A stretch of DNA of 64,000 nt from contig NZ_JAPEOX010000001.1 in NCBI RefSeq assembly GCF_026340675.1, positions 186,001 through 250,000 on the forward strand. Direction: 5' to 3'. Below the pieces are notes generated by a model that was given only the letters and a program-made list of their open reading frames with translations, had not been told where the DNA came from and did not search any database. The position numbers and the translations under genes are program-made. Source of the DNA: Streptomyces sp. NBC_01264. GTDB taxonomy: Bacteria > Actinomycetota > Actinomycetes > Streptomycetales > Streptomycetaceae. Of the stretch, positions 9,094 to 18,474 are shown piece by piece (within the stretch, counting starts at the first letter, position 1; each line of letters begins with the position of its first letter).

Positions 9094-10699
9094 CGCCGTC
9101 CTCCTGCTCCTCGGTCTCGGTGGCGGTGCCCGTGCCGGTGGCGGTGGCAGTGCCCGTGCCCGTGCCCGTGGCAGTGGCGGTGGCCGTGCCGGTCGCGCCG
9201 TACAGGGCCCGGTCGCCCTCCTCGGCGCCCGCCCGCATCGCGGCCGCGCGCCGTTCCCACTCGGCGGCGAGCCCTTCGTACGTCTCCTGCTGGGTGCGCA
9301 GGACGGCGCGTACGGCCTCGGGGCGGGCCGAACCGGCGGACACCATGCGCTCCAGGCCCCGGTCGACGTCGAAGGCCTCGGCGAGGAGCCGGGCGGGGTC
9401 GCTGAGGGTGATGCCGTGTCCGGCGGCCGCCTCGGCCAGCAGGGCGGGCTCGCCCGGGGCGGGAGCGGCGCCCGCCGTCGCGGCGAGCACGACGTACTTG
9501 CCGGCGACGACCTGCGCGGTGCGCCAGGGTACCCCTTCGGTGAGGCACAGGGCGTTGGCGAGGCTGAAGCCGCCGAGGAACTCGCGTGCGCACACCTGGC
9601 GCATGCGGTCGGCGCGGAAGGTGAGCCGGCGCAGCACCTCGGTGAGGAGGCGGACGGTGCCGTGGGCCGAGTCGAAGGCGTTCAGCAGGTGGGTGCCGGC
9701 CTCCTTGGAGACCTCGACGAGGTTGCAGAAGGGGGTGTTGCGCTGGCCCAGGAGCACGTCGAAGTGGAAGGCCGTCAGGTGGGCGGTGCGTCCGCGGATC
9801 CGCTCCAGGACGGGGTAGTTCTTCTTCTGCGGCATGGCGGAGGAGATGCCGGACAGTTCGTCGGGCAGTTCGATGAAGCCGTACTCGCTGCCGCCCCAGG
9901 TGAGCAGGTCCGTGGTGAAGCGGCTCAGAGCGGTACCCAGGAGGCTGAGCTCCGCGGTCAGTTCGGCGCTCCAGCGGCGCGAGGCCACGGCGGTCAGGGC
10001 GTGGGGCTGCGGCCGGGAGAACCCGAGCAGCCGAGCCATCCGGTCGCGGTCCCAGGGCAGTTCCTGGCCGGCCATGGCACCGGCGCCCAGCGGGGAGGCG
10101 TCGATGCCGTCGTAGGCGTTCAGCAGCCGGGCGTGGGTGTGCAGCAGGTGCTCGGATAGCGCGGCGAGGTGGAAGCCGGGGGTGATGATCTGGGCGGCCT
10201 GGAAGTGGGTGTAGCCCGGCATGGGCAGGTTACAGGTCTTCTCGGCCAACCGGTTGACGACGGAGCCGAGTTCGTGGAGGGCTGCGGCGAACCGGGTGAG
10301 CTGGTCGCGTCCGTACATCACTTGGGCGCAGGCCTGGAGGTCGTTGCGGCTGCGGTCGGCGTGCCAGGCGACGACCGGGTGGGGCAGGCCCGCCTCGACG
10401 TGCCGTTCGAGGGCGAAGGCGATGTCCGACATGTTGGCGCCGGGCTGCGCACTGAGGGTGTCGGGGCCGACGGAGTCCAGCAGGGCCGCGATCCGGCGGG
10501 CCTCCTCGGCGGTGATCAGGTCCATGCGGACGTACTCGGCGGCCAGGGTCTTCTCGATGGCGACGTAGTGGCGCAGCAGGTGGCGGGACTCGAATGCGAA
10601 CTGCGGGGCGAGCACTTCGTCGTGGAGGAGTTCCGCGGGGCCGCCGCGGATGCGGCCGCTCAGTTCGGGGGCGGTGGGCCCCGGAGTATCGCTCGTCAC
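9059..10699 (-). CDS. Argininosuccinate-lyase-like enzyme (fumarase/aspartase superfamily)
   Basis: This 546-residue protein has superfamily motifs in order: WHADRSRNDLQA, MPGYTHFQ, SPLGAGAMAG and the signature SSAMPQKKNYP with the catalytic serine loop. It should eliminate fumarate from an N-succinyl-type C-N bond. In arginine synthesis the substrate is argininosuccinate, but the NRPS setting points to cleavage of an aspartate adduct made by the PLP enzyme, releasing a free amino group. The extra tyrosine before the signature proline differs from the usual housekeeping sequence. The GTG start at 10697-10699 places the first motif at the usual distance; longer upstream reading lacks homology. 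The C-terminus has a low-complexity Ala-Thr-Gly tail encoded by hexamer repeats, followed by an acidic and basic end that overlaps the kinase start. Confidence 0.88.
   Translation of the reverse strand: MTSDTPGPTAPELSGRIRGGPAELLHDEVLAPQFAFESRHLLRHYVAIEKTLAAEYVRMDLITAEEARRIAALLDSVGPDTLSAQPGANMSDIAFALERHVEAGLPHPVVAWHADRSRNDLQACAQVMYGRDQLTRFAAALHELGSVVNRLAEKTCNLPMPGYTHFQAAQIITPGFHLAALSEHLLHTHARLLNAYDGIDASPLGAGAMAGQELPWDRDRMARLLGFSRPQPHALTAVASRRWSAELTAELSLLGTALSRFTTDLLTWGGSEYGFIELPDELSGISSAMPQKKNYPVLERIRGRTAHLTAFHFDVLLGQRNTPFCNLVEVSKEAGTHLLNAFDSAHGTVRLLTEVLRRLTFRADRMRQVCAREFLGGFSLANALCLTEGVPWRTAQVVAGKYVVLAATAGAAPAPGEPALLAEAAAGHGITLSDPARLLAEAFDVDRGLERMVSAGSARPEAVRAVLRTQQETYEGLAAEWERRAAAMRAGAEEGDRALYGATGTATATATGTGTGTATATGTGTATETEEQEDGDGTRTRVRRAH
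9119..9195. repeat. GTGCCG/GTGGCG-type hexamer repeat in lyase 3' end
   Basis: About a dozen variants of the hexamers GTGCCG, GTGGCG and GTGCCC stand in tandem. Read on the minus strand they encode alternating Thr-Ala and Thr-Gly pairs in the tail of the lyase. Because the unit is 6 bp, gain or loss of copies would keep the frame. Confidence 0.8.
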
Positions 10700-10827
10700 G
10701 TGGTGTTTCCGTTCCTGTTCTGGTGCGGGGCGCGAGGTGCGTCGGCGCATGCCTCGTCGGCGTGCGGCGCGCGAGGGCGCGGCACGGGCCGGGGCGAGGG
10801 CGAAGTGGGTGGGCCTACGGGCCCGGC

Positions 10828-13800
10828 TCAGCAGTGGTCGGCCGTGGCGAGGGCGGTGCTCAGCAGGGCGGCGGCCCGGCTGATGTGCGGCGGCCGCATC
10901 AGCCCGTAGTGGTCGGTGGGGACGTCGTGGCGGGTGAAGCCGGCCGCGGCCCGCCCGGCCCACCGGTCTGCGGCGTTTTCGCGGCCCCCGGTGCGGGTCT
11001 GGAGGAACAGGACCGGGCAGGGGGCGGCCGGCGGTTCGTACGCGGCGGCGGCGCGGATCCCCGTACGGAACACCGCGTAGTGCCGGGCGAGGTCCCGCGG
11101 GTCCAGTCCGGGAGCGAAGCCCTCGCGTTCCACCTGTTCGGTGAGGACGGCGAGGCGGGCCGTGGTGCCGGTGACGCCCCGCAGCTCGCTGTGCAGGGCC
11201 GACACGCCCTCGTCGGACGGGTCGAAGCCGGCGGAGCGGGCCAGGTCCTCGTGGAACCACTCCAGCAGGTCGCACTCGTCCGCGGGGACGTGGGCGGGCT
11301 CCGGGTAGCCGGTGTCCAGCAGGGCGAGGGTCGCCACCTCCTGCCCCGCGGCCCGCAGCCGGACGGCCATTTCGTAGGCGAGGAGCCCGCCGAAGGACCA
11401 GCCGGCCAGATGGTAGGGGCCTTCGGGCCGGATCCGGCGCAGGGCTTCCACGTGGGCCGCGGCCAGCTCCTCGACGGTGGCCCCGGACACCGGGTCGGGG
11501 GCGGTGAGCCCGGGCGCCGTCAGGCCGAACACCGGTCGGTCGGGGTCCAGTTCGGCGGCCAGGGCCCGGTAGCAGAAGACGTTTCCGCCGATCGGGTGCA
11601 CGAGGAAGAGCGGGTCGAGCGTGCCCTCGGGCCGGATGCGGACCACCGGGTCGGCTGCCGCCCCGGCGTGGCGGCCGCGCAGCAGGTCGGCCTGCCGGGC
11701 GACGGTCGGGTGTTCCATGACGGCCGAGACGCCGAGCCGTTCGCCGAAGGCCTGGTTGATCCGGCCGATCAGGCGCAGGGCGTCGATGGAGTGCCCGCCG
11801 GACTCGAAGAAGTCGTCGTGGACGCCGACCGGGCCGGCGGCCAGGAGCCGCTCCCAGATCCCGGCGAGGCGGGATTCGAGTGCGTCGCGGGGCGGAGTCG
11901 GCTCCACCCCGCCGCGCAGGTCGGCGGGGTCCGGGGCGGGCAGGGCGGCGCGGTCCAGTTTGCCGTTGGCGGTCAGCGGGAGGGTCTCCAGGGACACCCA
12001 GGCGGACGGGACCATGTACTCGGGGAGCCGTTCGCGGGCGTGGACGGCCAGGTCACCGGGGGCGGGTGCGGCGCTGGTGCCCGGGCCGGCCGATTCGGGG
12101 ACGAAGTAGCCGACGAGGCGTTCGCCGCGGGGCAGGACGGCGCAGTCGCGGACGCCGGGGTGTTCGGCGAGGACCGCTTCGATCTCCCCCGGCTCGACGC
12201 GGAAGCCGCGGATCTTGAGCTGGTGGTCGGTGCGGCCCGCGTACTCCAGGGCTCCGTCGGGGCGGTGCCGGGCCAGGTCGCCGGTCCGGTAGAGGCGGCA
12301 GGTGACGCCGTCGGGGCCGGTGTGCTCGATGAAGCGCTCGGCCGTCAGGTCCGGTCGGCCGTGGTAGCCGTCGGCGAGGCCGACGCCTTCGAGGAAGAGC
12401 TCTCCGGTGACGCCGAGGGGGACCTCGGCGAGGCGCCGGTCGAGGACGTGGGTGCGCATGTTGGCGATGGGCCGGCCGATGGGCACGGTGTCGCCGCCGT
12501 CGGGCCGGCACTGCCAGTACGTGACGTCCACGGCCGCCTCGGTGGGCCCGTAGAGATTGTGCAGTTCCACGCCGGGCAGCCGCTCGAAGAACCTGCGCTG
12601 CACCTCGTACGGGAGGGCCTCGCCGCTGCACACCACCCGGGTGAGGCCCGCCGCCCTGGTAACGGCCTCGGGTTCGTCGAGGAAGACGCTGAGCATCGAC
12701 GGGACGAAGTGCACCGTGCTGACGCCCTCGTCGTGGATCACTGCCGCGAGGTAGCCGGGGTCGCGCTGGCCGCCCGGGCGGGCGAGGACCAGGATGGCGC
12801 CGGTGAGCAGCGGCCAGAAGAGCTCCCACACGGAGACGTCGAAGGTGTACGGCGTCTTGTGGAGCACCCGCTCCCCCGGTGTCAGGCCGTACTCGTCCTG
12901 CATCCACAGCAGCCGGTTGGCGATGGCGCGGTGGGAGACCACGACGCCCTTGGGCTTGCCGGTGGATCCCGAGGTGAAGATCATGTACGCCGGGTCGGCG
13001 GGGCCGGGGCCCGTGCCGGGACCGGAGGCGTCCACGGCGCCGCTCGGGGTGGCCGTCGGGGCGGCCGGGGCGTCCCGAGGGGTGTCCTGAGGCCGTACGA
13101 CGGTGACCCCGGAGCCCTCCAGCCGGTCCGCCCACGCTCCGTCGGTGACGACCAGGCCGATGCCCGATTCGGCGAGCAGGGACCGCACGCGCGGCGCCGG
13201 GTGCTCCGGGTCGAGCGGGACGTAGGCGGCGCCGGACCTCAGGACGGCGAGCAGGACGATGGGCAGGGCGAGGGAGCGTTCCATCAGCAGGCCGACGAAG
13301 GTACCGGGGCCTGCGCCCCGTTCGCGCAGGACCGCGCACACCCGGTCGGCCCCGGCGCCGAGGGCGCGGTAGGTCAGTTCGGCACCCTCGAAGCGGACGG
13401 CTGAGGCGTCGGGCGTCCGCTCGATCTGCTCATCGATCAGCCGGGTCAGGACGTGCGGCCGCGGGTAGGGGACGGCGGTCCGGTTCCACTCGGCGTAGCG
13501 GCGGTGCTCGGTCTCCGGGAGCAGGTCGGCGGCCGTGCAGTCGCGGTCCGGGGCCTCGGACAGGTCGCGCAGGGCGGCCCGGTAGGAGGCGTGCGCGCTT
13601 TCCATCTGTTCCTCGGAGAACTGGGCGGCGTCGAAGCGCAGGCCGAGTTCGAGCAGGGAGCCGTCGGGGCTGCGGGAGAACTCGGCGCCGAAGGCGACGT
13701 CGGTGCCGGCCTCCCCGGTCTCCTCCAGCACGGTGAAGGTCCCACCGGTGGGACCGTCCTGCTCCACGTGGAAGTGGGTGTAGTTGAAGAAGGTCTCGAA

Positions 13801-16800
13801 GAGCGGGCCGCCCCCGGACAGGCGCTGGATCTCGGCGAGCGGGAAGCGCCGGTACGCGTGCAGTTCGGCCTCCAGCTCGGCGACGTGCGCGACGAGACCG
13901 TGCCAGGGCGTCCCGGTGACCTCGACGCTCAGCGGCAGGGTGTTCAAGAAGGCGCCGACTACCTTGTCGCCGTCGGTCTCCTCGGCCCGCCCGTTGTGGA
14001 CCACTCCGGTGGTGACCGCGTCGCCGCCGCCCAGCAGGGCCATGACCCGCAGGTGGGCGGCGAGCAGGACCGTGCGCAGCGGTACGCCGCACTCGGCGGC
14101 CAGGGTGGTCAGCCGGGCGTGCAGCCCCTGCGGGAGCGGCGCGAGGTACCAGGACATGCGGGTGGGTCCGCCGGTCGCCGCCGGGCGCGCCAGCCGGGTC
14201 GCGGGGGCGTCGGCGGCCTTGCCGGTCCAGAACGCGCGCTGCCCGAGGTCCGTCAGGGCGGCCCGTTCGAGGGCGACGAAGGTGGCGAACCGGGAGCGGG
14301 GGCCCGCGTCCGGGGAGGGGCGGTCCCCGGGGGTGCGGGCGGCGAGCGCCTCGGTGTAGCAGGAGGCCAGTTCGGTCAGGAGCGAGCGTTCGCTCCAGCC
14401 GTCGAGGACGGCGTGGTGCTCGGCGACGAACAGGCGGAGCCGGGTGTCCGAGAGCCGCTGTACGTGGAAGCGGATGAGCGGGGGGCGGTCCCAGGCGAAG
14501 GGCCGGTCGCGCTCGGCGGCGTAGCGGGCGGCGACGGCGGTGTCCTGCGCCTCGGGGTCGAGGCCGTACAGGTCCTCGAAGGTGATCTCGGGGCGGGCGC
14601 CGCGGTGCACGAGCTGGAGGGGTTCGGTGAATCCGTGCGGGTCGAAGGAGGTGCGCAACATCTCGTGCCGGGCGGCGAGGACGTCGATGGTGGTCCGCCA
14701 GGCGGCTTCGGAGAAGGGCGCCTCGACCAGGTAGGAGGCCACGTTGTGGTAGACGCGCCCGCCGGCCGACGGCAGGTCGCTGTGGTAGAGCATGCCGGCC
14801 TGGAGCCGGGTCATCGGGTAGGCGTCCTCCAGCCCCCCGGGCAGGGCGGTGCGGTCCTCGGGGGTGAGCAGCGCGAACGGCTCGTACGGGGCTGCGCCGC
14901 CGGGCGCCGGCGCCGGCCGGGTCACGACGGGGGCGAGCGCACGGGCCGACTGGCGGCGCATGAGGTCGGCGACGGTGAGGTCGAGGCCGCGTTCCCGGAT
15001 CCTGGCGAGCACCTGGAGGGAGCGGATGGAGTCCCCGCCGAGGGCGAACCAGTTGTCGAGGGCTCCCACCCGTTCGTGCCCGAGGACCTGCGCGAAGACC
15101 TCGGTGAGCGCGGTCTCGATCGGCCCGCGGGGTGCTTCGTAGGCTGCCGTGGGGGTCCGGGCGACCGAGCCGGGGGCGGGCAGGCGGCGTCGGTCGGTCT
15201 TGCCGTTGGCGGTCAGCGGGAAGGTGGGCAGGGTGACGAACGCGCCGGGGATCATGTAGCCGGGCAGTCGCTGCTCGAGGTGGGCGCGCAGCTCCTCCAC
15301 GGTGGGACCGGCGCCGTCCTCGGCCCCGGTCACGGCGAGGTAGCCGACGAGGACGTCGGTCCCCGCGGGATCCGGTGCGACGAGTGCGACCGCGGCGTCG
15401 ACGCGGGGGTGGGCGGCCAGGGCCGCCTCCACCTCGCCGAGTTCTATCCGGAAGCCGCGCAGTTTGACCTGGTGGTCGATGCGGCCCAGGTACTCGAGGT
15501 CCCCGTCGGGCAGGGCGCGCGCCAGGTCGCCGGTGCGGTACAGCCGCTCGCCGGCCGAGAGCCCGGCTGGGGCGTCGGCCACGCGGCCGGCCGTACCGTC
15601 GGCGGGCACGGTGGGGAAGCGCTCGGCGGTGAGTTCGGGCCGCCGCAGGTAGCCGCGGGCCAGGCCCGCGCCGGCGACGTACAGCTCCCCGACGGCTCCG
15701 CGCGGGACGGTCCGGCCGCGGGCGTCGAGCAGGTGCAGACGCAGGTCGGGGATGGGCACGCCGATGACGCTGCCGCGGCCCTCCTCGGCGTCGCGGGCGG
15801 TCAGCGGCCGGTAGGTGACGTGCACCGTGGTCTCGGTGATGCCGTACATGTTGACCAGGCGGGGTGCGGTGTCGCCGTGCCGGGCGAACCAGCCGGCGAG
15901 GGCCGCGACGTCGAGGGCCTCCCCGCCGAAGACGACGTGCCGCAGGCTCAGTCCGGACCCGGCCGCACCGGCCGTGCGGTGGTGTTCCTCGTCGACGCGG
16001 GCCAACTGGTAGAAGGCGGAAGGGGTCTGGTTGAGCACGGTGACGCGTTCCGCGCGCAGCAGCCGGTGGAACTCCTCGGGCGAGCGGCTCGTCCCGTACG
16101 GGACCACGACGAGGCGGCCGCCGTGGGCGAGGGCCCCCCAGAGTTCCCACACGGAGAAGTCGAAGGCGATGGAGTGGAAGAGGGACCACACGTCCTCGGG
16201 ACCGAAGCCGAACCAGTGGTCGGTGGCGGAGAACAGCCGGGTGACGTTGGAGTGGGGCACGAGGGTGCCCTTGGGCAGGCCGGTGGAGCCGGAGGTGTAG
16301 ATGACGTAGGCCAGATGGTCCGGGGTCACACCGGTCTGCGGGGCGGTGTCCGGTTGGGCGGCCAGGAGCGGGGCGTCGGCGAGCAGGTCGACGGTGTGCA
16401 GGGCGGGGGCCGGGGTGTGGGGGTCGGCGGCGTCCGGGTCTGCCGCGTGCGCGGGGGCATCCCACAGATCCCGGGTGGCGGTGGTGCCGACGACGTGCGC
16501 GAGGCGTGCGTCGCCGATGATGTGGCGCAGCCGCTCGGGCGGGTTGTCGGGGTCCAGCGGCAGATAGGCGCCGCCGGCCTTGAGGATGCCGAGCAGACCG
16601 ACGACGAGGTCGGCGGAGCGGGGCAGGCACAGTCCGACGAGGGTGTCGGGGCCCACGCCGAGGGCGCGCAGCCGGTGGGCGAGCCGGTTGGCCCGGGTGT
16701 CGAGCTCGCGGTAGGTGAGGGATGCGCCCTCGTGGACGAGGGCGACGGCCTCGGGGGTGCGGGCGGCGTGGTCCGCGAAGAGCTCGTGGACACAGCGGAG

Positions 16801-18237
16801 TTCGCCCGGGGCCTGCGGGAGGATTCCGCGGGGCGGGCGCGGAGCATCGCCGGTGAGCGGGGATCCGATGCCGGCGCGCTCGTCGCCCGACAGCATCGGC
16901 AGGGAGGCGAGCGGCAGTTCGGGGTGTTCGGTGGCGGCGCCAAGTAGGCGGGCGAAGTGCCGGCCGAACTGCTCGATCGTGTCCGCCTCGAAGAGGTCGG
17001 CGCGGTACTCCAGCCGGCAGCTCGTCGCCCCGCCGCTGCGTACGACGTCGAAGGTGAGGTCGAACTTGGCCGTTCCGGCGGGCCCTTCGAGCATCCGGGC
17101 CTTCGGTCCGGGCAGACCGTCGGTCATGACGTCCTCGTCGTGCAGGCCGAACATGACGTGGAACAGCGGCGCGTCCTCCCCCGTACGCCCCGGCGCGATC
17201 CGGTCGACGACCCGCTCGAAGGGCAGGTCCTGATGGTCCTGGGCGTCGAGCACGGTGTCCCGTACGCGTTCGAGGTGGATCCGGAACGCGGGGTTGCCCG
17301 ACAGGTCCGCGCGGATCACCAGCGTGTTGACGAACAGGCCGACCGTGTCCTGGAACTCCTTGCGGTTGCGGCCCGCCACCGGCGTCCCCACGAGCACGTC
17401 CTCGGTGCCCGTGTACCGGCCCAGCACGATCTGGAAGGCAGCCAGCATCAGCATGTAGGGGGTGCTGTGCGTGTCGCGGCACAGGCGCTCCATTCGGGCG
17501 AGCACCGGGTCCGGCACGTCGAAGGAGTGCAGCGCCGCCGCGCCGGGCGCCGCTCCCGACCCGGGGCGGCCGTCCCGGGGCAGGGGTGCGTCGGGCAGTT
17601 CGCCACCCAACCGCTCCTCCCAGTGGGCGAGCTGGCGCCGGGCGGTCTCGCCCCGGAGCCATTCCTCCTGCCATTCGGAGAAATCGGCGTACTGGTACTC
17701 CGGGCCCTCCTCGGCCGGCTCCGACAGCGGACCGTCGGCGCGCCGGGCGTACGCGGCGAGGAGTTCACGGGCGAGGATCCCGACGGACCAGCCGTCGGCG
17801 ACGATGTGGTGCATGGCGAGGGCGAGGACGGCGCCGTCGGGGGTGTGCAGCAGGGCCGCGCGGAAGAGCGGTCCGGCCTCCAGGTCGAAGGGCCGGTGGT
17901 GTTCGGCGGCCATCCATTCCTCGACGCCCCGGTCCCCGGCCGCGGTAGCCGAGGACCAGGCGAGCACGGCCCCGGTGTCTATGTGCTGCCACAACTCGCC
18001 GTCCCGCAGGACGAAGCGGGTGCGCAGCGCCTCGTGCCGGTCGATCAGTTCCTGCGCGCAGTCGCGGAGCGCGGTCTCGTCCACGGGCCCTTCCAGGCCG
18101 TAGAAGACCGGCATGTGGTAAGTCGGCCGGCCCTCCTCCATCTGCTGGAGGAAGTACATGCGCTGCTGGGCTGCCGATGCACGGAACGCGCTGAACGACG
18201 GCTCCACAGGGCGTTCGATCGGAACGTGACTGGCCAA
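10828..18237 (-). CDS. Two-module NRPS C-A-PCP-C-A-PCP-TE
   Basis: This is a 2,469-residue synthetase with a terminal thioesterase. Order: C1 (about 15-430, AQQRMYFLQQM, MHHIVADGWSVG), A1 (about 480-990, YTSGSTGLPKG), PCP1 (LGGDSIRS), C2 (about 1070-1490, YPMTRLQAGMLYHS, EHHAVLDGWS), A2 (about 1510-2020, FTSGSTGKPKG), PCP2 (SGGHSIDA) and TE (about 2140-2460, with GWSFGG and its catalytic serine). Pocket residues aligned to GrsA read D-F-W-N-V-G-M-V-H for A1, close to the published threonine code, and D-V-W-H-V-S-L-V-D for A2, close to the serine code. A1 may therefore load threonine or a threonine-derived diaminobutyrate. A TTG at 18235-18237 is the best start because GAGGGAG precedes it. The gene is the first of the operon although it carries the chain-release domain. 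Confidence 0.94.
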   Translation of the reverse strand: MASHVPIERPVEPSFSAFRASAAQQRMYFLQQMEEGRPTYHMPVFYGLEGPVDETALRDCAQELIDRHEALRTRFVLRDGELWQHIDTGAVLAWSSATAAGDRGVEEWMAAEHHRPFDLEAGPLFRAALLHTPDGAVLALAMHHIVADGWSVGILARELLAAYARRADGPLSEPAEEGPEYQYADFSEWQEEWLRGETARRQLAHWEERLGGELPDAPLPRDGRPGSGAAPGAAALHSFDVPDPVLARMERLCRDTHSTPYMLMLAAFQIVLGRYTGTEDVLVGTPVAGRNRKEFQDTVGLFVNTLVIRADLSGNPAFRIHLERVRDTVLDAQDHQDLPFERVVDRIAPGRTGEDAPLFHVMFGLHDEDVMTDGLPGPKARMLEGPAGTAKFDLTFDVVRSGGATSCRLEYRADLFEADTIEQFGRHFARLLGAATEHPELPLASLPMLSGDERAGIGSPLTGDAPRPPRGILPQAPGELRCVHELFADHAARTPEAVALVHEGASLTYRELDTRANRLAHRLRALGVGPDTLVGLCLPRSADLVVGLLGILKAGGAYLPLDPDNPPERLRHIIGDARLAHVVGTTATRDLWDAPAHAADPDAADPHTPAPALHTVDLLADAPLLAAQPDTAPQTGVTPDHLAYVIYTSGSTGLPKGTLVPHSNVTRLFSATDHWFGFGPEDVWSLFHSIAFDFSVWELWGALAHGGRLVVVPYGTSRSPEEFHRLLRAERVTVLNQTPSAFYQLARVDEEHHRTAGAAGSGLSLRHVVFGGEALDVAALAGWFARHGDTAPRLVNMYGITETTVHVTYRPLTARDAEEGRGSVIGVPIPDLRLHLLDARGRTVPRGAVGELYVAGAGLARGYLRRPELTAERFPTVPADGTAGRVADAPAGLSAGERLYRTGDLARALPDGDLEYLGRIDHQVKLRGFRIELGEVEAALAAHPRVDAAVALVAPDPAGTDVLVGYLAVTGAEDGAGPTVEELRAHLEQRLPGYMIPGAFVTLPTFPLTANGKTDRRRLPAPGSVARTPTAAYEAPRGPIETALTEVFAQVLGHERVGALDNWFALGGDSIRSLQVLARIRERGLDLTVADLMRRQSARALAPVVTRPAPAPGGAAPYEPFALLTPEDRTALPGGLEDAYPMTRLQAGMLYHSDLPSAGGRVYHNVASYLVEAPFSEAAWRTTIDVLAARHEMLRTSFDPHGFTEPLQLVHRGARPEITFEDLYGLDPEAQDTAVAARYAAERDRPFAWDRPPLIRFHVQRLSDTRLRLFVAEHHAVLDGWSERSLLTELASCYTEALAARTPGDRPSPDAGPRSRFATFVALERAALTDLGQRAFWTGKAADAPATRLARPAATGGPTRMSWYLAPLPQGLHARLTTLAAECGVPLRTVLLAAHLRVMALLGGGDAVTTGVVHNGRAEETDGDKVVGAFLNTLPLSVEVTGTPWHGLVAHVAELEAELHAYRRFPLAEIQRLSGGGPLFETFFNYTHFHVEQDGPTGGTFTVLEETGEAGTDVAFGAEFSRSPDGSLLELGLRFDAAQFSEEQMESAHASYRAALRDLSEAPDRDCTAADLLPETEHRRYAEWNRTAVPYPRPHVLTRLIDEQIERTPDASAVRFEGAELTYRALGAGADRVCAVLRERGAGPGTFVGLLMERSLALPIVLLAVLRSGAAYVPLDPEHPAPRVRSLLAESGIGLVVTDGAWADRLEGSGVTVVRPQDTPRDAPAAPTATPSGAVDASGPGTGPGPADPAYMIFTSGSTGKPKGVVVSHRAIANRLLWMQDEYGLTPGERVLHKTPYTFDVSVWELFWPLLTGAILVLARPGGQRDPGYLAAVIHDEGVSTVHFVPSMLSVFLDEPEAVTRAAGLTRVVCSGEALPYEVQRRFFERLPGVELHNLYGPTEAAVDVTYWQCRPDGGDTVPIGRPIANMRTHVLDRRLAEVPLGVTGELFLEGVGLADGYHGRPDLTAERFIEHTGPDGVTCRLYRTGDLARHRPDGALEYAGRTDHQLKIRGFRVEPGEIEAVLAEHPGVRDCAVLPRGERLVGYFVPESAGPGTSAAPAPGDLAVHARERLPEYMVPSAWVSLETLPLTANGKLDRAALPAPDPADLRGGVEPTPPRDALESRLAGIWERLLAAGPVGVHDDFFESGGHSIDALRLIGRINQAFGERLGVSAVMEHPTVARQADLLRGRHAGAAADPVVRIRPEGTLDPLFLVHPIGGNVFCYRALAAELDPDRPVFGLTAPGLTAPDPVSGATVEELAAAHVEALRRIRPEGPYHLAGWSFGGLLAYEMAVRLRAAGQEVATLALLDTGYPEPAHVPADECDLLEWFHEDLARSAGFDPSDEGVSALHSELRGVTGTTARLAVLTEQVEREGFAPGLDPRDLARHYAVFRTGIRAAAAYEPPAAPCPVLFLQTRTGGRENAADRWAGRAAAGFTRHDVPTDHYGLMRPPHISRAAALLSTALATADHC

Positions 18238-18474
18238 GACAACTCCCTCGACGCCGCACCGGTGCCTGGTACGCGGCGCATGCTCCGCTTGATTGCCCCT
18301 TCAGCCTAGGAACGGTGCGGATTGGGGTGAAGTCGCCTCTTTACGGTCCCGGATTCACGTGACTGGCATCGCCCGGACGGAGACCTCGCGGCCTTGTCGA
18401 GCTCGGGTGGCGCAGAGCCGTGCCGCAGAGCGGTGCCGCAGGCCTGTTCAAGCCTTTTACCTGCTGGTAACTTA
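18238..18474 (-). promoter_or_regulatory. Upstream region of the NRPS operon
   Basis: This 237-bp stretch before the first NRPS gene has no supported gene. It is the natural place for the operon promoter. It ends abruptly at the left end of an IS5-family element, so upstream control DNA may have been displaced. I could not identify clear promoter boxes by eye. Confidence 0.4.

Noticed and set aside
9059..10699. Housekeeping argininosuccinate lyase (argH)
   Set aside because: The operon, the altered signature and the odd tail fit a biosynthetic lyase better; no other arginine gene is near.
10594..16947. Two frames of over 900 codons on the plus strand
   Set aside because: They are shadows of the two-module NRPS, rich in Gly/Arg/Val with no motif.
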